From IMG/VR virus record IMGVR_UViG_3300033155_001185, positions 1 to 32,173 of that record: DNA of 32,173 nt; one strand, given 5' to 3'. Positions within the stretch are counted from its first letter, which is position 1. The number at the start of each line of letters is the position of its first letter. Source of the DNA: a virus. A program made the translations under genes and the position numbers. The notes beneath the pieces are model-generated. The model ran no database searches. It saw only the letters and a list, made by a program, of their open reading frames with translations, and was not told the DNA's origin. This document shows, piece after piece, positions 29,767-32,173 of the stretch.

Positions 29767-30040
29767 TTTTAGAGAAGTATTAGGAGTATCTCCGAAAGAC
29801 TCTTCGGACGGAGATTTCTTTGCTCATGTGCGATCACTTTATGTCATGCCTGAGACAAAGACTGCTTCAGCCGTTCCAGGAGTCAGTATCTCTTTCGGAA
29901 AGAGAACGATCGTTCGTAATAATAGAACGCCTAAGTATGTAAGAGAGAAAGAGTTAAGAGTATTAGCAAAGGAATATGAAAAGACTTTCACAGAACTATG
30001 GAACTTAATGAAGCTCCGAAAGATAGAGGTTAGAAAATGA
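29753..30040 (+). CDS. Basic early protein, hypothetical
   Basis: The 95-residue protein starts at tandem ATGs (29753 and 29756) after TAGGAGAAG. It is basic, with a flexible N-terminal half (VLGVSPKDSSDGDFFAHVRS, GVSISFGKRTIVRNNRTPK) and a C-terminal helix (REKELRVLAKEYEKTFTELW). No domain is recognised. It overlaps the genes on both sides (14 nt upstream, 4 nt downstream). Confidence 0.5.
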   Translation: MMAFSFREVLGVSPKDSSDGDFFAHVRSLYVMPETKTASAVPGVSISFGKRTIVRNNRTPKYVREKELRVLAKEYEKTFTELWNLMKLRKIEVRK

Positions 30041-30345
30041 CAGGCACAATTCAAGAAGAGATAGTGGAAGCAATGGAAGCTATGTCAAAGCACATAACGC
30101 AACATGAGAATGATGTAACAAATTTATTTCACATAAGCTGTAAGCTATTAAAAATTTCCATAATAAATGCAGAATTTCTAAATAAAACTACACATTTTGC
30201 TAGCTCTGAGCAATACAAGATGTTTGAAGAAGAATTAAACCTCATTACTCATATAATGGATAAGTCAGTAAAAGGAGAACGCTATGACGCAACCAAAGAA
30301 AGAGGCACCGAAGGAGATGATTTCGGTCTCGGAAAAAAACAATAA
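30037..30345 (+). CDS. Helical early protein overlapping the nuclease gene
   Basis: The 102-residue helical protein (EEIVEAMEAMSKHITQHEND, NLFHISCKLLKISIINAEFL, EEELNLITHIMDKSVKG) starts in an ATGA overlap. Its last 20 residues are encoded inside the nuclease gene (62-nt overlap, another frame) and look unstructured (RGTEGDDFGLGKKQ). The ribosome site of the nuclease gene lies within this gene, so the two are tightly linked. A nuclease partner or modulator role is possible by context only. Confidence 0.5.
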   Translation: MTGTIQEEIVEAMEAMSKHITQHENDVTNLFHISCKLLKISIINAEFLNKTTHFASSEQYKMFEEELNLITHIMDKSVKGERYDATKERGTEGDDFGLGKKQ

Positions 30346-31264
30346 GACCTATGTTAAGATCAATTTTTCATCTCTTGACATAATTAATACCTGTCTCAGA
30401 AAGACATTTTATTCGCTAGAAAAAGGCTATCGCAACACAGAGCCTAGTCCCGCATTGATTATGGGATCTGCAATTCATAAGGCACTGGAAGTCTGGTACT
30501 TATCGGACCCAGCTGAGAGAATAGTCCCAACTAATGCTAACGATAATGGACTTAAGGTGGCACTAGGTCACTTAGATCCTCCTCCAGGGAGTGTATTCTT
30601 CGCTGCAATCAAAGGATTCGCAGAGGTAATGGAGCCAGTTAAGGACACGCCAGCAAGTGATAAGAGAAGTATTGATAATGGAATTAAGATCCTAGTAGAG
30701 TACTTTAAGCGATATAAAGATGACGGAATGGAAGTGCTCTGTGACTCGGAAGGCTTGCCTTACGTTGAGAGACTGGCATCACACGTTATGTATGACTCGA
30801 GTGATCTACAAATAACCTACTTCGGAACAGTTGATGTAATATTACAAAACAAACAGACAGGTATCGTAGCAGTGACAGATCACAAGACTACTGCAGCTCT
30901 AGGAACTCAATTCTATAATCGTCTTAAGCCGAATCATCAATACACTGGTTATTTATGGTTAGCTCAAAAAGAACTCTTAATTGACACTAGGATGTTTATG
31001 ATTAATGGAATCCAGATCGCTAAGACTAAGCAAGACTTTGCGAGACAATTTACAGAACGCGATGAGTCTGACTTCCAGGAACTCGAGAACGCAGTAGTAG
31101 GTGGGGTGAAGAGGTACTTAGAGGCCAGAGAAACTGGAGTCTGGACTCAGAACGCACCGCAGCCATGCACTATGTACGGAAGTTGTAGTTACTTGAGAGT
31201 CTGTGAAGTTAATCCTAAGCTGAGAGAGAACGTAATTAGCTCACTTTGGGAAAATAGTATTTGA
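30284..31264 (+). CDS. Cas4/RecB-like PD-(D/E)XK nuclease with Fe-S cluster residues
   Basis: The 326-residue protein has AAAGGAGAAC before its ATG. Residues follow the RecB-type nuclease order: SLDIINTCLRKTFYS (C37), IMGSAIHKALEVW (H65), FGTVDVIL (D184), VTDHKT (D199, K201) and NHQYTGYLW (Q219, Y220). The C-terminal CTMYGSCSYLRVC supplies C295, C301 and C307, which with C37 make a four-cysteine 4Fe-4S site as in Cas4 and AddB-type nucleases. It would degrade or process DNA ends in phage recombination or replication. No cas1, cas2 or CRISPR array is nearby, so a CRISPR adaptation role is not indicated. Confidence 0.8.
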   Translation: MTQPKKEAPKEMISVSEKNNKTYVKINFSSLDIINTCLRKTFYSLEKGYRNTEPSPALIMGSAIHKALEVWYLSDPAERIVPTNANDNGLKVALGHLDPPPGSVFFAAIKGFAEVMEPVKDTPASDKRSIDNGIKILVEYFKRYKDDGMEVLCDSEGLPYVERLASHVMYDSSDLQITYFGTVDVILQNKQTGIVAVTDHKTTAALGTQFYNRLKPNHQYTGYLWLAQKELLIDTRMFMINGIQIAKTKQDFARQFTERDESDFQELENAVVGGVKRYLEARETGVWTQNAPQPCTMYGSCSYLRVCEVNPKLRENVISSLWENSI

Positions 31265-31312
31265 AATAACGAAGAATTACTGAGAGGTTAGGACCAGCAT
31301 AGTAAAACTCCT

Positions 31313-31353
31313 AGCCCCTTGGTTTTGTTCTTAACATATCGAGGGGCTTTTTT
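31313..31353 (+). terminator. Rho-independent-like terminator after nuclease gene
   Basis: AGCCCCT (31313-31319) pairs with AGGGGCT (31342-31348), seven base pairs plus a possible T-G pair, around a 22-nt loop, and T6 occupies 31348-31353. The long loop may make it weak. The 3' arm GAGGGG also lies seven bases before a GTG start, so hairpin formation would hide that ribosome site. Confidence 0.65.
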
Positions 31354-31446
31354 GTGGAACCAGCTGATGTCATATTTATAGGAATAACTATTAGCTTACT
31401 CACAGGAGCACTTTTTATTTATTGGATACTGAGGGAGAGATTATGA
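31354..31446 (+). CDS. Small single-span membrane peptide, GTG start
   Basis: The 30-residue frame (VEPADVIFIGITISLLTGAL, then FIYWILRERL) starts with GTG just after the terminator T tract and overlaps the next ATG. It has one clear membrane span with a basic inside end. Its only ribosome site is the GAGGGG in the 3' arm of the terminator hairpin. Real coding is plausible because of the exact ATGA coupling, but it could be chance. Confidence 0.4.
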   Translation: MEPADVIFIGITISLLTGALFIYWILRERL

Positions 31447-31754
31447 ACAGCAAACATAAATTCAAATGTAAAAGTTTTGGCCAAGATGTTTATTACCTGG
31501 CAGCGGAAGTAAATAAAATGCTAAGTGAGGGTGTTGAGGTTTATGGTAACGATACGCAATTTGATATTATAAAAAATCCAAGGCCAGATGCAATTAACGG
31601 CTGTACACATAAGGCACTTGTAATTAACATCGAGCCGATAGTTAGGGAAACTGCTGAAGATGTTTTAAGAGCTTATATTAAAGCTTGGGAAGGCGGCCCA
31701 GATTTCCCGGGTAAGGAATTAGTTGAAAGAGCAAAGGCAGTATTAAATGAGTGA
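31443..31754 (+). CDS. Early protein, hypothetical (103 aa)
   Basis: The start is ATG at 31443 with GAGGGAGAG upstream; the frame extends to 31422 without a better site. It encodes a small alpha/beta protein (KHKFKCKSFGQDVYYLAAEV, then a helix-rich C-terminus VRETAEDVLRAYIKAWEGGP). Two cysteines (C9, C54) are present. No family is recognised. It ends 8 nt into the next gene and lies downstream of the terminator, so it may have separate transcription. Confidence 0.55.
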   Translation: MNSKHKFKCKSFGQDVYYLAAEVNKMLSEGVEVYGNDTQFDIIKNPRPDAINGCTHKALVINIEPIVRETAEDVLRAYIKAWEGGPDFPGKELVERAKAVLNE

Positions 31755-32034
31755 CAGTGAATTTGAGGGGGCGCGTGATAAGCTATTTAAAGAGGGAAGG
31801 CTTTCTGAGGGCGATTTGCATATTGCTACAGTCTGGTCTAACTGGGCAAGAGCTTACTGCATGAATGGTATGGTTCAAAATAGTCTACCTTCAGATAGTA
31901 TAGCTGTTGAGAAGTCTTCCGCTGATAAGTTGGCAAATGCCATTGAGAAGTTCTGGATATCCGGTGCAAGTATGAATAAACACTATTACGAAGATATGAT
32001 TAAAGAGTTAAAAGAATACAGGGGCTTAGACTAA
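31747..32034 (+). CDS. Early protein, hypothetical (95 aa)
   Basis: The 95-residue acidic helical protein (EFEGARDKLFKEGRLSEGDL, TVWSNWARAYCMNGMVQNSL, DKLANAIEKFWISGASMNKH) overlaps the previous gene by 8 nt with no separate strong ribosome site, so it is likely coupled. There is no known domain. It is the last gene before the tRNA-like sequence. Confidence 0.55.
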   Translation: MSDSEFEGARDKLFKEGRLSEGDLHIATVWSNWARAYCMNGMVQNSLPSDSIAVEKSSADKLANAIEKFWISGASMNKHYYEDMIKELKEYRGLD

Positions 32035-32063
32035 CAAGTGCATGAGTTTTACATAAAAGAGAT

Positions 32064-32139
32064 TAAAGTCTAGCTCGGTTTTTAGAGCACTTGACCGATA
32101 ATCAAGAGGTCCCAGGTTCGAGGCCTGGTCCCTGTACCA
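32064..32139 (+). tRNA. tRNA-Ile(GAT)-like sequence with defective acceptor stem
   Basis: The D arm (GCTC 32073-32076 with GAGC 32085-32088), the anticodon arm (CTTGA / TCAAG, loop CCGATAA, anticodon GAT at 32097-32099) and the T arm (CCAGG / CCTGG, loop TTCGAGG) are intact. CCA is encoded at 32137-32139. The 5' acceptor strand (TAAAGTC) pairs with the 3' strand (TCCCTGT) at only two of seven positions, and position 33 is C, not T. It is therefore either a decayed tRNA gene or the tRNA-derived part of a phage attachment site. Working tRNA function is doubtful. Confidence 0.6.
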
Positions 32140-32173
32140 AGTTTTGACAGATTTAGAATTAATATTGGGGTAT

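Noticed and set aside
30284-31264. CRISPR-Cas adaptation module suggested by the Cas4-like nuclease.
   Set aside because: No cas1, cas2 or regularly spaced repeat array occurs in the window. Stand-alone Cas4-like nucleases are common in phages.

Overview
The window reads as one contiguous piece of a tailed bacteriophage genome (podovirus-like virion module) or of an integrated copy of one. No bacterial housekeeping genes are visible. The DNA is AT-rich, genes are packed with TAATG, TAGTG or ATGA stop/start overlaps, and almost every start has a strong purine-rich ribosome binding site (commonly AGGAG or GGAGG), so the host is a bacterium with canonical Shine-Dalgarno initiation. The sequence alone does not fix the host.

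Layout: positions 1-23508 are a single leftward (minus strand) late operon. Read in transcription order it runs: small-terminase-like HTH protein; small basic protein; a VDDG-repeat protein and a 668-residue fibre-like protein; a small coiled-coil protein; large terminase; portal; two small proteins; scaffold-like protein; major capsid protein; decoration-like protein; a candidate terminator; a series of small beta-rich structural proteins; a histidine-rich fibre-like protein; a YkgJ-type cysteine-cluster protein; tail adaptor; beta-propeller tail hub/nozzle-like protein; glycine-rich tail fibre; a GNAT-like protein; and internal (ejection) virion proteins running off the left edge. DNA packaging, capsid, head-tail joining, host recognition and ejection functions are therefore all present in one transcription unit.

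Positions 23509-24290 are a divergent regulatory region with no gene. It holds three copies of a GTGT-N7-(A/G)CAC dyad, a 14-bp palindrome and two copies of TGTAATGATTA(C/T)A next to the likely early promoter.

Positions 24291-32034 are a rightward early region of about 27 mostly tiny genes. The recognisable ones are zinc-ribbon/ribbon-helix-helix regulators, an AT-hook regulator, several single-span membrane peptides, an exported cysteine-rich protein, a DUF4120-like protein and a Cas4/RecB-like PD-(D/E)XK nuclease with a probable Fe-S cluster. The region is interrupted at 27730-28108 by a non-coding block built on a nested inverted repeat around G9 and A19 homopolymers. A rho-independent-like terminator follows the nuclease gene, then three more small genes and a tRNA-Ile(GAT)-like sequence with a broken acceptor stem at the right edge.

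Not seen: integrase, CI-type repressor, DNA or RNA polymerase, helicase, primase, endolysin or a recognised holin. These must lie outside the window, or be unrecognisable. Most early products cannot be assigned a function from sequence alone.
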